Under the pieces are notes generated by a model, which made no database searches, was not told the DNA's origin, and was given only the letters and a program-made list of their open reading frames with translations. A stretch of DNA of 64,000 nucleotides from Halichondria panicea. Its lineage: Eukaryota > Porifera > Demospongiae > Suberitida > Halichondriidae. The translations under genes and the position numbers were made by a program. The stretch spans positions 4,589,378-4,653,377 of the forward strand of contig NC_087381.1 of assembly GCF_963675165.1 (NCBI RefSeq), given 5' to 3'. Below, piece by piece: positions 42,415-53,844 of this stretch (positions are counted from its first letter, which is position 1; each line of letters starts with the position of its first letter).

Positions 42415-45040
42415 CCCTATTTCTGTTTTCAGAATCGCTGTAATCATGCCACGGAAGCTACGATTATGTTCAAAGAAGAACCTAAGAAGCGAACTAAGAG
42501 AACTAAGAGGAGCCCCTTACAGGTAGATGTTTTCAGCATGACATCCTACAACAAAACAGCCGCTATAATAATTATGTGTAATCACATGCCAAATTTCCTA
42601 ATTATAGCTGGTAGTAATGTCAAACCTAATATTAAGGTTTACAATTTCAATTTTATAGGAAATTTGTTCTGATGAGTCCTCTCAAGCAGATTCGCTGACA
42701 CTAGATGATTTGTACGAAAAAATGCACACATTTTTACCTTCTTTCTGGATAGACACAACTCAGTTAAACGTTTATACGATAAAGTGGTGCAAAATTGATT
42801 CCTTACCCTCATCATCAAGTCAGTCTCCCTTAGTATCGCATTCACTTCTAGTAAACAGAGATTTATCATGGAAATTGATGATTCATGATCTTGAAACTTT
42901 ACCGAATCATACAACTCTTATCTCTAAGATTCCAGCTAATTTGAATGTAAGCTCACTCAAAGAGCCGATGAACGGTTTGTTGAAATGGCACATGTACAGG
43001 CAAAAAAAGGAAAAAAGAGAGGGGTAGTCAGAGCATCTTTAAAAACTTAAAAACTGGTGCCTTTACGGTAAACGACGAAGCCATATTTTCTGGAACAATA
43101 CGCACTTCCAGCTGGCTGCGAAATTATAACAAAAAGCGGAAGATGCAAATCTCTATTGAAAGAATTTACGCATGACCCATAGTAGGTGGACGAAAAAGGG
43201 CAGCCCTCAGAAATGTGCCAACGATAGAGAGAGTAAAAAAGTAGGAGCTAAAAAGGCTAAGAGCAAAGGTTGAAAAGGCTAAGAGCAAAGGTTGAAAAGT
43301 TAACCGAAATGAATGGTGTGACTGTAGATGAGCCACTTCACAATGAGCTAAGCACCATTGTAAGTGGTAATGATACCTCTATTGAGAAGGACTGGGTACA
43401 TTTCGAAGGCTATTTTGGGATGAACAGAAAAAGGCTGCAAAAATTAAAAACGCTAGACAGATGAGATGGCATCCGATGATGATTAGATGGTGTTTGTTTG
43501 AACCTGAAACTCCTATCAACAAAAGCTTATCACTCACTGCGAACTTCAGGTTTTATTAAATTACCCTAACTACTTTAAGTAGCAAACCTGGTTTACAACC
43601 GGAAGTTGACCTCATGCTTGTTGAGGAAGCTTCCCTAGACAGCTCTCCTAAGTGGAGCAAGTACGTAGTATTATTGTTTGACAAAATGAAAGTAATGGAG
43701 AGCCTAGTATATGATAAGCACACATCTCAGGTAATCGGCCGGCTTCACTGAGTTGGGAAATCTTAACGATCAGTTTGATGAGTTGGAGAAACAAGATAAC
43801 AAACCATCAATTGCCACACATATTCTTGGTATTATGGTCCGTGGAGTAGCCTTCGATTTCCCTATGGTCACTTCCCTACTCATGATATTATTAAAGGCAC
43901 CAAACTCTATTCTATCGTATGGGAAGCTATTGAACGACTGGAAAGATTAGGCTTCAAAGTGGTTGCTTTGACTTTTGATGGTGCTAGGCCTAATCGTAAA
44001 TTTTTTAACATGCACTCTACAAATAAAGATCTACAAATAAAGAAGTATGTTACAAGACCGCTAATCCATATACGGAAGAGAAAAGAAACATTTATTTTTT
44101 TTCCGATGTACCACATCTTATGAAGACCACGAGGAACTGTTGGTCGCATCCACAACAACACAAGACAGCTCTGGGTGAGTTGAGTATATATGCCATTATA
44201 AATGTTGTATACACTCTGACTAAACATGTAGATAAATGGAAGTTGGACACACATTAGGACCTTGTATGATGCTAAAGCTTGCTCTCAGTGAAAAATTGCA
44301 GGGACGTTATCTGTTAAAGAAATTGTCACGAGAGCACGTCTATCTAAAATCTTATTCTAGAATGCAAGTGGACCTTGCCGTACAAGTAAGTATTATCAAT
44401 TATACTGTTTTAATTAATTCTGATGTGTAGGTACAACTGTTTCTAAGGGAATGCAATTTTATGGGGGTGATGAAACTACTGAAACGCAGAGATTTATCAA
44501 GATGTTTGATAAGTACGCAGCCCTGATGAGTATCGACGTAAGAGAACCAGATTTAAAACCCTATACTTGTTCATCTGACGAGCGCTTAACTGTGAGTTTG
44601 TGTGTGCCGACTATAAAAGATTGGTATGTGTATTCTAGCGATTTCTTGGGCTACCTTAAAGAGTGGGAAACAGGTCGAGAAGGATTTACAAATGCTCAAA
44701 AGACTACGATGATGCTGAGTAGAGAAACACTTTAGAGAAACACTTGAAGGATTGCATATCACTGGTAAGAATGCCACTATATACTTTGTATGCTTTCTAT
44801 TCCACAATCCATAATGCAGTACGGTCATTCTGTGAGATCACTCGTTATCTACTTAGTATGGCAGGGTCCCATATCTTTTAAGTGAGCACTTTACAGGATC
44901 CTATCGAGAATTATTTTGGACAGCAACGGTAGGCGGTGCCAAAATCCTACAGTGCAAGTTTATCTGCTCAATCGCTACGAGTGCCTGGGTAATTCTAGGC
45001 GCAAGAGAAGACTAAGATGAGGTAGTGGACCTTTACCCCG
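42415..45040 (+). pseudogene. P-element-type (THAP-family) transposase, decayed
   Basis: Exon pieces run along the plus strand with stops and frameshifts. After a basic start (KKRTKRTKRSP, donor near 42521) comes ICSDESSQADSLTLDDLYEK (acceptor about 42658), an N-terminal region to about 43020, then VVRASLKT, a coiled-coil-like KKLRAKVEKL and WVHFEGYFGMNRKRLQKLK (about 43300-43460). The catalytic-type blocks follow: MRWHPMMIRWCL, GDLNDQ-like LGNLNDQFDE, IVRG-like IMVRGVAFDFP, ERLGFKVVALTFDGARPNR (about 43935-43995), a VPHLMKTTRNCW block (about 44105-44135), REHVYLKSYSRMQVDLAVQ, and C-terminal LSRETLEG, QDPIENYFGQQR and NPTVQVYLLNRYECLG (about 44900-44995). Order and motifs fit animal P-like transposases. 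No intact N-terminal THAP zinc finger was recognised. Confidence 0.78.
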
Positions 45041-45202
45041 AAAAAAGAACTATAAGTAACTTTTAATTGAAGATGTTTTTTAAATGATAATGTCATAATT
45101 AATTTGTTTTAAATGATGATGATGATGATGTCATAATTATACTGTTTACTACTTACGTATTATTATAAGTATAGTGTGCTTGTGCATGAAAAAGTCAAAC
45201 AG

Positions 45203-45974
45203 CTAGCTACGATACTGCAAACTCTTCCGAAGACTCTTAACACTTTGTTTCTGTGCAATCTTATATTGTTCCAACCAGGATGAAACAAGACTAAATCCTC
45301 TAATTGATACCCACATCTCACTCAGAAGCTGAGCTGCAGCATCATTACTAGATATATCAATGGCTAACATACTCCACCAGCTTGCGTGATGCATTTAAGT
45401 ATGTCATTCTTGCTGAGTTGTTGGTGACTTCTGGCAGATAAATGCTGAGGAATAAGTTCTTGCGTCTTGATTTCAATGGCTTTGAAAAAATTCAAAGTAG
45501 TATCACTCATGTAAAACAACCCCCCTCTATCAATACTTGTAATCCATTCCATAGCATATTCATGAAACGATGCATGACTCTTGTCCAGAGCATCCCATGT
45601 TAGAGAGACTCTCCACATACTCCACAGCATTAACGAGCTTCATTGCAACATATCCACCAGCATACTGAACAGCCTCAATTGTCAGTTGTGTACGAGTTGT
45701 TTCACTTGCAATTGGTGTCAAAGGTTTGGCTGGATTGTTGCTTAACAGGTGGCAATTGTAATTCTTCTGCAAGAGACTAGGGCAAAGTATCCATTCTCAG
45801 CTTGTGAAATTTTCTCATTTGGTTGACCAGATACAACAAATATGGACTTAATTTCTCCAAACAACTTTTCACTAAAGTTGTTTTGAGTGGGAACCGAGCG
45901 TCCTGACCACTCCTTTTACAACCTACTTCTTCATCACTGTGTTTCACAACTCTAAAAGATTCATAGAGCTGCAC
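45203..45974 (-). pseudogene. Second gene of the P-like element, unknown function
   Basis: The minus-strand reading starts at ATG 45974 and shifts frame several times. Segments in order: PLKTTLVKSCLEKLSPYLLY; SETTRTQLTIEAVQYAGGYVA (about 45710-45650); FHEYAMEWITSIDRGGLFYMSDTTLNFFKAIE (about 45575-45480); SVDLSARSHQQLSKND-like; and LAIDISSNDAAAQLLSEMW (about 45365-45310), ending near 45203. The text is protein-like and unlike a shadow of the transposase. I recall AGGYV...DRGGL-type segments beside THAP-like transposases in animal repeats, but cannot name a family. The gene is convergent with the transposase, 3' end to 3' end. Its role could be regulatory or accessory; this is speculation. Confidence 0.5.
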
Positions 45975-46229
45975 AAAGTAGAACTAGTTGCCATCTTGAG
46001 ATGTAGCTTTACCTAATGCGCATGTGCAAAGTGGTTAGTGCAGACAGAGTTAAAATGTACGTATTTAACCCCTTGAGAATTTTACATACGTAGGCAAGCG
46101 CAACTCGCCTCATCCAACGGAAGTGTTGGGCGTTGCCTATCCCTTTCTTTCATGTATCTATGATAAAACAAATCGAGTTGATTTTTGTATTTTGTATCGC
46201 CATTTTGAAACAAAAGGCTCACCATTAGG

Positions 46230-46920
46230 TATGGACTAAGCACAGTTACTTGTAGTTTATTATGAAATAGATATTGTTGTGATGGCCTCGATTAAACCGC
46301 AGCGTAGCGCGGATGTTACTCGAGATACCAACCGTTTCCTATCCCTCTTAACTCTTCAATCTATGAGAGAACAAAGCTCAATCAAGTACTAAGCTCAATC
46401 AACTCAAAACTCCACCTCTAACTATCTAGCTCCACGTCCAAATATCATGGCGCAAAGCTGAGCTTTGAAAGGTGGTGATAAAACAGGGAATAAGAAATGA
46501 GGAAATGAAATGAGGAAATGAGGAAATAAGAAATAAGAAATAGAAAATGAAATAATTTATGGTGATGATCATCACCATGGCATTAATTTTCATATCCAAT
46601 AATAATTATTATTATGACATTGTTATAATAATAATTATAATAAGTGCACAAAAATAACGACTGATATCAGCCAAGAAGCTAGAGGTCGACATGTTGCACT
46701 GTATCTATTAGGTAGAGGGTATTTCCTATGAGAGTCAAATATATAAGTAGCACCGAGAACTTTCATGTATATAGGCACCCTTCGATCTTCACCCGAGATT
46801 GGATATGATATCAGTACAGTGTACTAATGTCATTACTTCCTGCAGCTTTACGACAGGACTGGCATTATAAATTGCTTGGTTTGACAAACAGTTTTGGAAG
46901 TTTCTTTGCTGTTACTTACA
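46230..46920. other. Non-coding, AT-rich
   Basis: Contains a purine-rich run of GAAATGAGGAAAT-type units (about 46485-46555) and AT-rich palindromes (46600-46640). A segment with CCTCGATTAAACCGC and CCGTTTCCTATCCCTCTT (about 46285-46345) resembles, inverted, GGGATTGGAAACGG near 53050. No gene is supported. Confidence 0.4.
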
Positions 46921-46922
46921 TG

Positions 46923-47068
46923 TAGATGTTGATATTGACCAGTCCATTGACTATCACTTGCCCACCGGATTGTGAAATCGGTGAATGTATTGCCAGTATA
47001 GCCACGCATAGGTAAAGGGACTGTAGGACAGTACATGTAGGTACCATTACGTAGGTAGATCTGATGTC
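46923..47068 (-). CDS. Possible exon of an extracellular protein
   Basis: A minus-strand open segment lies between a GGTTCAG acceptor (about 47069) and a perfect GTAAGT donor (46922-46917). It reads YLRNGTYMYCPTVPLP, then TFTDFTIRWASDSQWTGQY. The segment is protein-like, with one N-x-T site and one cysteine, but I recognise no domain. It is antisense to the candidate plus-strand gene ending at 47660. Confidence 0.3.
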
Positions 47069-47356
47069 TGAACCATGCCAGTCGCATACATGGCACACAA
47101 GTAGATAGATACAGAGTGTCACACCGTGTACCAGCTGATAGAGGAACCTGTATGGTGCGGTGGCAGAGTACTAGGAGGTACCTGTAGCTCAGTAGATGTT
47201 AGCTTCGTCTTCAGACTTGCTCTGCCCATAGATAATCATACTATCTATGCTCTGTCGTCTCATTTCCTATTTCTTTTTTCTCATTTCTCATTCCCTGTTT
47301 TATCACTACATGTAGACAGAAGGTTAGCCGAGGTCAGAGTTTACAAATTTCATTAG

Positions 47357-47660
47357 AGTGGCGTTATCGCTGAGCGTATTTATGATTCTCTAGTACCTAG
47401 AGCCCAGCCCTATGAGGAGCCAATGTTACGTAGGTATCCACTCAATATTGTTGACAAGAAGACATTGTCTTCTTTCAAATCAGAGGCACGTACATACCCT
47501 TGGTTCTATTGAGGTGGGGCTATTTTAATGTTGTTAACGCACTCTTGATTTGTTTTAGTTATAAAATTAATTTGTTATGTCAGAACAATTTAATGTGTAA
47601 CTTTTTATTACAGAAACTGATGATGGAGTCAGTGGAATGGTGGATCCCGTCGGACATTAA
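47357..47660 (+). CDS. Last two coding exons of an unidentified gene
   Basis: Exon 47357-47489 (TTAG acceptor, GTACAT donor) encodes ERIYDSLVPRAQPYEEPMLR and YPLNIVDKKTLSSFKSEA. The last exon 47614-47660 (TTACAG acceptor) adds a short tail ending VDPVGH and TAA; the phase-1 junction holds. A poly-A-like AAATAAAA is at about 47810. The tyrosines in IYDSL and PYEEP resemble cytoplasmic phosphotyrosine sites, as in receptor tails, which would suit sponge receptor genes; this is inference. A cysteine-containing plus-strand segment at 47126-47230 (VWCGGRVLGGTC) could be an upstream exon. The rest of the gene was not located. Confidence 0.4.
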
Positions 47661-48960
47661 TTAAACCCCCTCATCGACAGTTCACTGTTTCCATCACCAC
47701 ACACCCTCCATCACCACACACCCTGCATGTTTATCATTAATGTTATAAATTATCATTACAAATTTAGAACAATTCTGTATGGTGTTGCGTTGTGCTACTT
47801 GTATGTCAAAAAATAAAAATGATTCAGCACTGATACATGCACACATAGCAGCACACATAGCATAGCAGTACAGTCCTGAAGCTCTACTGAAGGGACAATA
47901 ATTGTCCCTTCAGGACTGGCTCATCATTAGCCACTTAGCCTCAGTACAACCATAGTTCTATGGTATACACAACCATAGATTGAAAAGGAAGGGCCCCCTG
48001 TGTAAAAGGTTGAAACACTCCGCGTTGCGCTCGCAAATATTTTAACTGTTTCTAGCTCTCCTATCCATCACTCAGAAGCTGGTCTGTAAGTTTATACCAC
48101 TGACAAGCTCTGAGTCCGTTGTCTTTACTCTGTTTCCAATTTTTGTTGAGTTAAGCTTGAATTACTCTATGTCAACTTTTCTCTTTCCCTGCTGTGGAGT
48201 CAAAACAGCAAAGTACATTGCTTGACTTGGTTATTATGTATCTAAGTGCTACATAGAATGGCTATATACACTTTTAGTATACTTTTAGACACACCACAGG
48301 TCATAGTAAGAGCTATTCCTTTTTTTATAGCATTTATTTGTTTAGTGATAGTGAGCTAGATTCTTAGAGCTAGATTCTCTTTACTTTTTTTTTTAGAATA
48401 ATCAACATTAAAAGTGATCAATTTCACCATTTCTATGTACAACACATTGTAGACAGGTAATGAGCATGCTGACTATAAATATAATCCTTTGTAGTTTTAG
48501 CCACACCCTATAACGAGGAGTGTTTCACGCAAACATTTTCGTTTCCAATCCGGCCTCAATCTATGATACAACTGCACTAAAATTAATACGGCCTTGAATC
48601 GAGGCTACCACCTGGAAGGGCGGCTAATTCATGAGAGTATTGAATCAATTCGTGAACTTTGACCTCGGCTAACCTTCTGGAGTTAACGCCACTAGTTTTA
48701 TCACCACCCCTTTGAAAGAAGGCCTGCTATCGACTGCTTGGATTTCCCCCCGTAAATATTCCTATAATACTGGATACATCAGAGAAGGCTAGCTAGCTAG
48801 AGACAGAGCTGTGTAGGTTTGTTGTACTGCAGCAGTAGTATAGTAGACTTTCACCAAAGTTAGTGTTACATATATAATAATAAATAATATAACTAGTATG
48901 ACTTTACATTTACACAAGGTGAATAGATTGTTGTGCGTCAGAAATTAAACATACTGACAG
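47661..48960. other. No gene seen; small hairpin
   Basis: AT-rich non-coding sequence. A hairpin lies at 47876-47922: AGTCCTGAAG...CTTCAGGACT, with an inner GAAGGGACAATAATTGTCCCTTC palindrome at about 47889-47911. No other feature has support. Confidence 0.4.
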
Positions 48961-49015
48961 GAAGTTCCTAGAAGGAACACCTGACTAGATCTACATAAAA
49001 TGTATACAGAGCACA

Positions 49016-51046
49016 GAGGAGGTACGACATAGGTTGACCTTTTGCTAATGAGTTACTCCCGTATGCAGCCAGAGGAGGTACGACATAGGTTAACCTTTTT
49101 GCTAATGAGTTACTCCTTCCTGCAGCATGACAGGATGTCAGAGGAGGTGTGGCCTTGCGCCATAATTTATCATCAAGTTTCACGGAGGAATTGTGAGTGT
49201 ACGGAGAAAGAAAGTGTACGGAGAAAGAAGAGAATATACGGAAGCACAAGACCGCTAGCTAAAAGACTACTACAAACGATCATAGTACTCAACAGTAGTT
49301 ATAAATAATGCCTGGCTATATCCTGTGACATAAGAAAATGAATAGCACCGTCATTGTTGAAGAAATAAGCTATAAACTTACAGTGTAATGTAACACTTAT
49401 AATAGATACTAATATTGATAAACTAGTAGAAAATTAGTTGGGCATGGCCCCACCCTAGACGCGAATGTAGGATTGGGCACCACAGGTTTATTCCACCGGC
49501 TAAGCATGAATATGAATATGATTAATTCCAAGTGGGCGGTAACCGCAAAGCTCAGCTACTGCAAGAGTCATTTTTGCATACCACTAGCTCGGCTTGTCTA
49601 CTATTGTTGCATTTTGATTTAACTAAAGAGAGCCACGCCTTCACACTTGAACTCTGCAATCTGATTGGGCTGCACATTTTTTGCAGCAGGAGTGGTGCCC
49701 AACCCTACGTTCGCGCCCAAATGCCTCTTGGAAACACAAAGAACAGTGCATAAAATACCTGCTGAGTCAACACAAATATCATGTGGGCGTGACATCCTGT
49801 CATGCTTTCCTAATGAGTTACGCTGCAGGTACGGGAGTAACCCTATGTCGTACTCTGCAGCATGACGTACTCTGCAGCATGACAGGATGTAACACCCACA
49901 TGATATTTGTGTTGACTCAATGCACCGTCAGCGCTACTTTACTGTTCTTTGTGTTTATCATATCTACTATAAGTGTACATTAACGCAGGAGCCATAGAAA
50001 GCGCTTACACTGTAAGTTAATAGCTTATTTCTTCAATTCATTTTCTTTTGTCACAGCTAGGCGTTAATAGCTTATTTCTTCAATTCATTTTCTTTTGTCA
50101 CAGGATATAGCTAGGCATTATTTTATTTATTTATTTATTATTATTATGAGCAGCATATGAAAATAGAGTAAGGTAGTAAGGCTAATGCTGACAGACTGAC
50201 CCCTTTTCAGGGGCAGCTGAAAAAAAACAATATATTGTCTTTCAAAGTTGGATACTGCCGTACTTTTTGTTTTATACTGTAAACAGATGCTGAAAAGTCC
50301 AATATATCAGCCGGGAGTGAGTTCCGCAATTAATTCTGTTTAGGTAGAAATGTCTTGCCTTGTCACGTAAAGTTTCCTTCCAGTCTGACCTGCTCGTTGA
50401 GCAATGGTATTTTGGAAGTAGAGTACTATGATCGTTTGTAGAGATCCAGAGCAAGTTTTGGTGTTGTGCTTCCGTATATTCTCTTCTTTCTCCGTACACT
50501 TCCGTACACTCACAATTCCTCGTGAAACTTGATGATAAATTATGACGCAAGGCCACACCTCCTCTAGGTAAATGTGGGCGTGACATCCTGCATACTGCAG
50601 TAACTCATTAGCAAAAGGTCAACCTCTGTCCTGCAGTATGACAGGATGTCACAGCATGACAGGATGTCATGCGTTTGTGTTGACTCAGCCGGTATTTTAT
50701 GCACCGTCAGCGCTATTTACTGTTCTGGAGTCAGGCGGAGCCTCTTACACTGTAAGTAATAGCTTCAACAATGACTATGCTATTCATTTTCTTATGTCAC
50801 AGGATATAGCTAGTTATAACGAGTCTAGCGAGTCTAGCAAGTTTTGGTGTTGCTTTCTCCGTACACTCACAATTCCTCCCTGAGACGCGAGGCCACACCT
50901 CCTCTAAGTAAATGTGGGCGTAACATCCTGTCATGCTGCAGGAATGCAATGTTGGCGCAGCCAGTCAGTTTATAATAGCGATAGCAACAGAATTTAGAAC
51001 GACATAGCAAAAACAAAAAGGTCAACCTATGTCGTACCTGCAGCTA
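49016..51046. mobile_element. Foldback cluster with nested inverted repeats
   Basis: The outer inverted pair is GGTACGACATAGGTTGACCT (49021) and its complement (about 51018-51038). A longer inner pair runs from about 49130 to 49255 (GGAGGAATTGTGAGTGTACGG, GGAAGCACAA) and its complement at about 50455-50590. Short direct units (GCATGACAGGATGT, GTGGGCGTGACATCCTG, GGATATAGCTAG) recur in both orientations. A TTAGTTGGGC MITE copy is embedded at 49434-49720. No transposase was recognised. Boundaries of individual insertions are unclear. Confidence 0.6.
49434..49720. repeat. Copy of the TTAGTTGGGC MITE
   Basis: It begins TTAGTTGGGCATGGCCCCAC and ends within GTGGTGCCCAACCCTACGTT; the last 20 or so bases of the right end are lost. 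It contains GAACTCTGCAATCTGATTGG as in the 41-kb fragment. Confidence 0.7.
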
Positions 51047-51312
51047 GGTGATAACATGGGCGTGGCCTCGTGGCCTGGCCTTTCTGGCCTTTCAGACGAT
51101 CGTCATCCACACTGTTGCAGGCGTAGCTATGGGCTAGAAACCTTCAATCGAACTTTCTATCTACTTCCCTTGAGTTTAATGAGCATAAACGAAAACCCCC
51201 GGGATATTAGCGCATGCGCAAGCAGTCGCCCACTTCCCTAGTGGGAAGAAAACTGCAAGTGGCTTGCCACCCTGTCCTGCTAATTCACAAGCAGAACCTG
51301 CTGCATGATTTA

Positions 51313-51430
51313 CAGTAGACTCTCGCTATTCCGGCTCCCTGAAGTACGGCCACCTCCATATACCGGCTTGGCACGGAATCACCCTGAAGTACGGTCACTC
51401 GCTATTCTGGTAACCGGCCAGTGTCAAACA
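51313..51430. repeat. Pogo-like MITE left part
   Basis: Begins ACAGTAGACTCTCGCTATTC, with CCGGCTTGGCACGGAAT and a GTAACCGGCCAGTG segment that recur at 30776-30870. The right end was not found. Confidence 0.5.
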
Positions 51431-51489
51431 AGGTACGTATATTCAATATAATTTTATACGTGTATTAGAAGGATTTACTTCCAAGAGCA

Positions 51490-52578
51490 CTTCTTAAAGA
51501 TAGAGAGATGAAATACTCAGGGATCTTGGAAGCAAACGCACTTGCATCGAAGCATATCTCGTTTCTCCAAGCGACTACGCAAAATCATGCAGCAAGTTGT
51601 GAAGTGCCATTGTTTTTCTTCTGAGCTACACGTAGGCCTGCAAGTGGAAGCTCTTGGCTTTAAGAGTGAGTCGAAATACTGTCAAGTAGCATATACTTTA
51701 ATGCAAGAAATGAGCAAAGTATTTCTTGATGAGGCGAGTCGCGTGAGATGTTCACCCGTTTCAGGTGCAATCGTAGTACAAAGTGCCAACTGGGAATTTA
51801 AAAATAAATTCTCTGGTGTGACTACATGTCCCGTTACCAAAAACCATGCGTATTTTATGCTGTTAGTTTCTGTTGTTGGCTGCTCCAAGTGTTTGGTGCT
51901 GTTTGGAATGGTGTTTGTGTGGATCCAGTGTTTGTGTGGATCCATTGGGTTCCCCAGCTTCTCTGCCACGTGACCCACATAATGGTGTCTTGAAGCTGGC
52001 TCGACTTTTGTTTACGATAGAGCATGGATTAATTGAGTATTATAACAAACCAGATGAAGAGAGTGAAGAGAGACTCGCAAACACAAGAGGGCCAGACGAT
52101 GGCCACCTTAAGTACGGTCGGAGATTGGCAGAGGTAAACTGGTTGCTACACGTGATGATGGGGTTGAGGTTGTTGTGAAATTTGTTCGTGGTCGATATGG
52201 CGAAGCTGTCCACAAGCATCTCGCTTCTTTTAATTTCGCACCCAAACTCTTAACTTGTCGAACTTATCGTCTAACTTTAACTTGTCGTCTACTACCTGGT
52301 GGGTGGTATGCAGTGGTGATGGAGAAGCTAAAAAGTTATTCTGTGAGTTTCAGCGATAAGGCAAAACAATCATTGAAGACAGCTGTGCACGAATCTAACT
52401 ATGTACACGGCGATCTTCGAGATCATGGTCATGGACGACGAGACAGTTCGTATAGTGGATTTTTGATTGGGCCGATACGGAGGGCACCGCAACTTATCCT
52501 CCAGAAATAAATATATCACACAATCTGGAGAAAAGATACAAACATGACACTAACCTAGTCGACCTCATCTGCAATTAG
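51490..52578 (+). pseudogene. Kinase-like transposon-associated protein, frameshifted
   Basis: Plus-strand frames in order: ILEANALASKHISFLQATTQ (about 51520), CQVAYTLMQEMSKVFLDEA, then WIQCLCGSIGFPSFSAT, LKLARLLFTIEHGLIEYY (about 51990) and, after frameshifts, VKFVRGRYGEAVHKHL (about 52178), LPGGWYAVVMEKL (about 52293), a protein-kinase catalytic-loop-like ESNYVHGDLR (52390-52420) and FDWADTEGTATYPPEI (about 52460) to TAG near 52578. Lysine in VVKF, HGDLR and FDWA correspond to the ATP lysine, catalytic loop and DFG-like positions, so an atypical kinase fold is likely. Such domains occur in repetitive genes of sponges and other animals. At least three frame breaks make it a pseudogene. Confidence 0.6.
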
Positions 52579-53844
52579 GTACTTCTGAGTAAATAGTTTT
52601 TAAATTTTGTGAACGAAATTTGGTACCATCTTGTAGCCTATGCTTGCATATTATTATTTCAGCACTACGGTAAGGATAATAATGGATGAAAAATCAAGTG
52701 CATGACGTGCATGACAGGGTACGGTACAATAAAGTAGAATGGCTGGTGTAGGACAAAGAAGTTTGTGGTAGGATGGGGTCCGATAAGTGGTTGTGGCAAG
52801 ATATACGACAAGGTAGGATGGCCCCATCCTTATACCATCCTACAAAATGGCTACCATAGATAGAACAAAGAGGGATTGGCAACAAAATCGACCTCGAATA
52901 CAAAATGGCTGAACTATCCAGTACCATAGATAGGGATTGGCAACAAAATCGACCTCGAATAACCATTCGTGTTGTTACTCGAGGCTGAATTAAGACAGCC
53001 TCGAGTAAAGCAGACAACTGATTGTTTTACCATACACTTTGTAGATAGTGTAGAAAGAGGGATTGGAAACGGGGCGTGTGTAATAAACGCAAAGGCCACG
53101 CAGCTACAAGCGCTAAATTACGCACGTTCAGAGATACCAAAGATAACACTTTCAATAGCACTAAGACCAGTAGCAGTATTTATTAGAGCCTCTCTTACCA
53201 TGTAGGTGCTAATTATTAATTGGGCAACTGGGAATGACTTTCTGTACCTATATCTTCGTTGTTATACAAGCCATTTTTGAATAGAGAATTAGGTGAGGAA
53301 TGGAATGGTGTAAATTAATTGGTACTGCATTGCTAAAGTAAGTTCACAACATGTGATAAAATGGCAAAATTTACCGGAATTTATGTTTACTTTTCCGTAC
53401 CTCTCTTTGGCTTATTGGGTATTTTCTGAATGCTTTTATATTGTTGGAATGGGCACCCTTATTTGACTGAACAAAGCCTTATTTTGGCAGTAGCTGTGAT
53501 GTTTACAAATTGACGTACGTACATGGTCATACGTTATTATGTTACTACCGTCTTGTTTACTTACCATGGGACTATAGGGGTTGGAGAATGAGGCCACAAG
53601 GACTGAAAATTACAGTCAGGTACGTATATATACAATGTTTAAAACTCCCCTCGTCCCTTTGCAGTAAATCCATGGTGGGGACCTGCCTTTCTGAGTGAGC
53701 GAATCGGCTCTCGAAGTTTGATGCACATAATTATTTTTTTACGTGTGATCAAACAACCACAATTATAATTATGAACACTTATGAACACTATTTCCCTCGT
53801 AAATCATCCGCTACAACTAAAGTCAGTGTAAAGTCAGTGCAGTT
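52579..53844. other. Mostly non-coding; short direct repeat
   Basis: The repeat GGGATTGGCAACAAAATCGA-CCTCGAAT occurs twice (about 52869-52900 and 52930-52962), each near a CCATAGATAG word. A related GGGATTGGAAACGG lies at 53049. A CCTACAAAATGG/GTAGGATGG palindromic stretch is at 52770-52850. No gene is supported. Confidence 0.4.

Larger units (their letters stand above)
41974..46164. mobile_element. P-element-like DNA transposon with two convergent genes
   Basis: The terminal inverted repeats start CATAGATACACGAAAGAAAG (41974) and continue GGATAGGCAACGC, complementary to 46132-46164 with one mismatch. Subterminal sequence also pairs (GAGTTGCGC). The flanks are ATAAAAC on both sides, or 8 bp GATAAAAC if the shared terminal G is counted; P elements make 8-bp duplications. 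The 4.2-kb element carries a decayed P-type transposase on the plus strand and a second broken gene on the minus strand, meeting near 45.1 kb. It sits inside TCGA repeat copy c. Confidence 0.82.
41209..46229. mobile_element. TCGA-rich foldback repeat, copy c, split by a P-like transposon
   Basis: The left part (41209-41973) starts within CATGTGTTGGTGTCCCAAACCGGAAGG and contains several TCGACTCGATGTGTTTTATC units, a GGGGGAAAGGCGAG block, a GCTACT/AGTAGC palindromic middle and the mirrored units. The right part (46165-46229) has ATCGAGTTGATTTTTG, TATTTTGTATCGCCATTTTG and the end ACAAAAGGCTCACCAT. The 4.2-kb P-like element separates them exactly, with ATAAAAC on both sides. The left outer end is lost. 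Confidence 0.68.
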
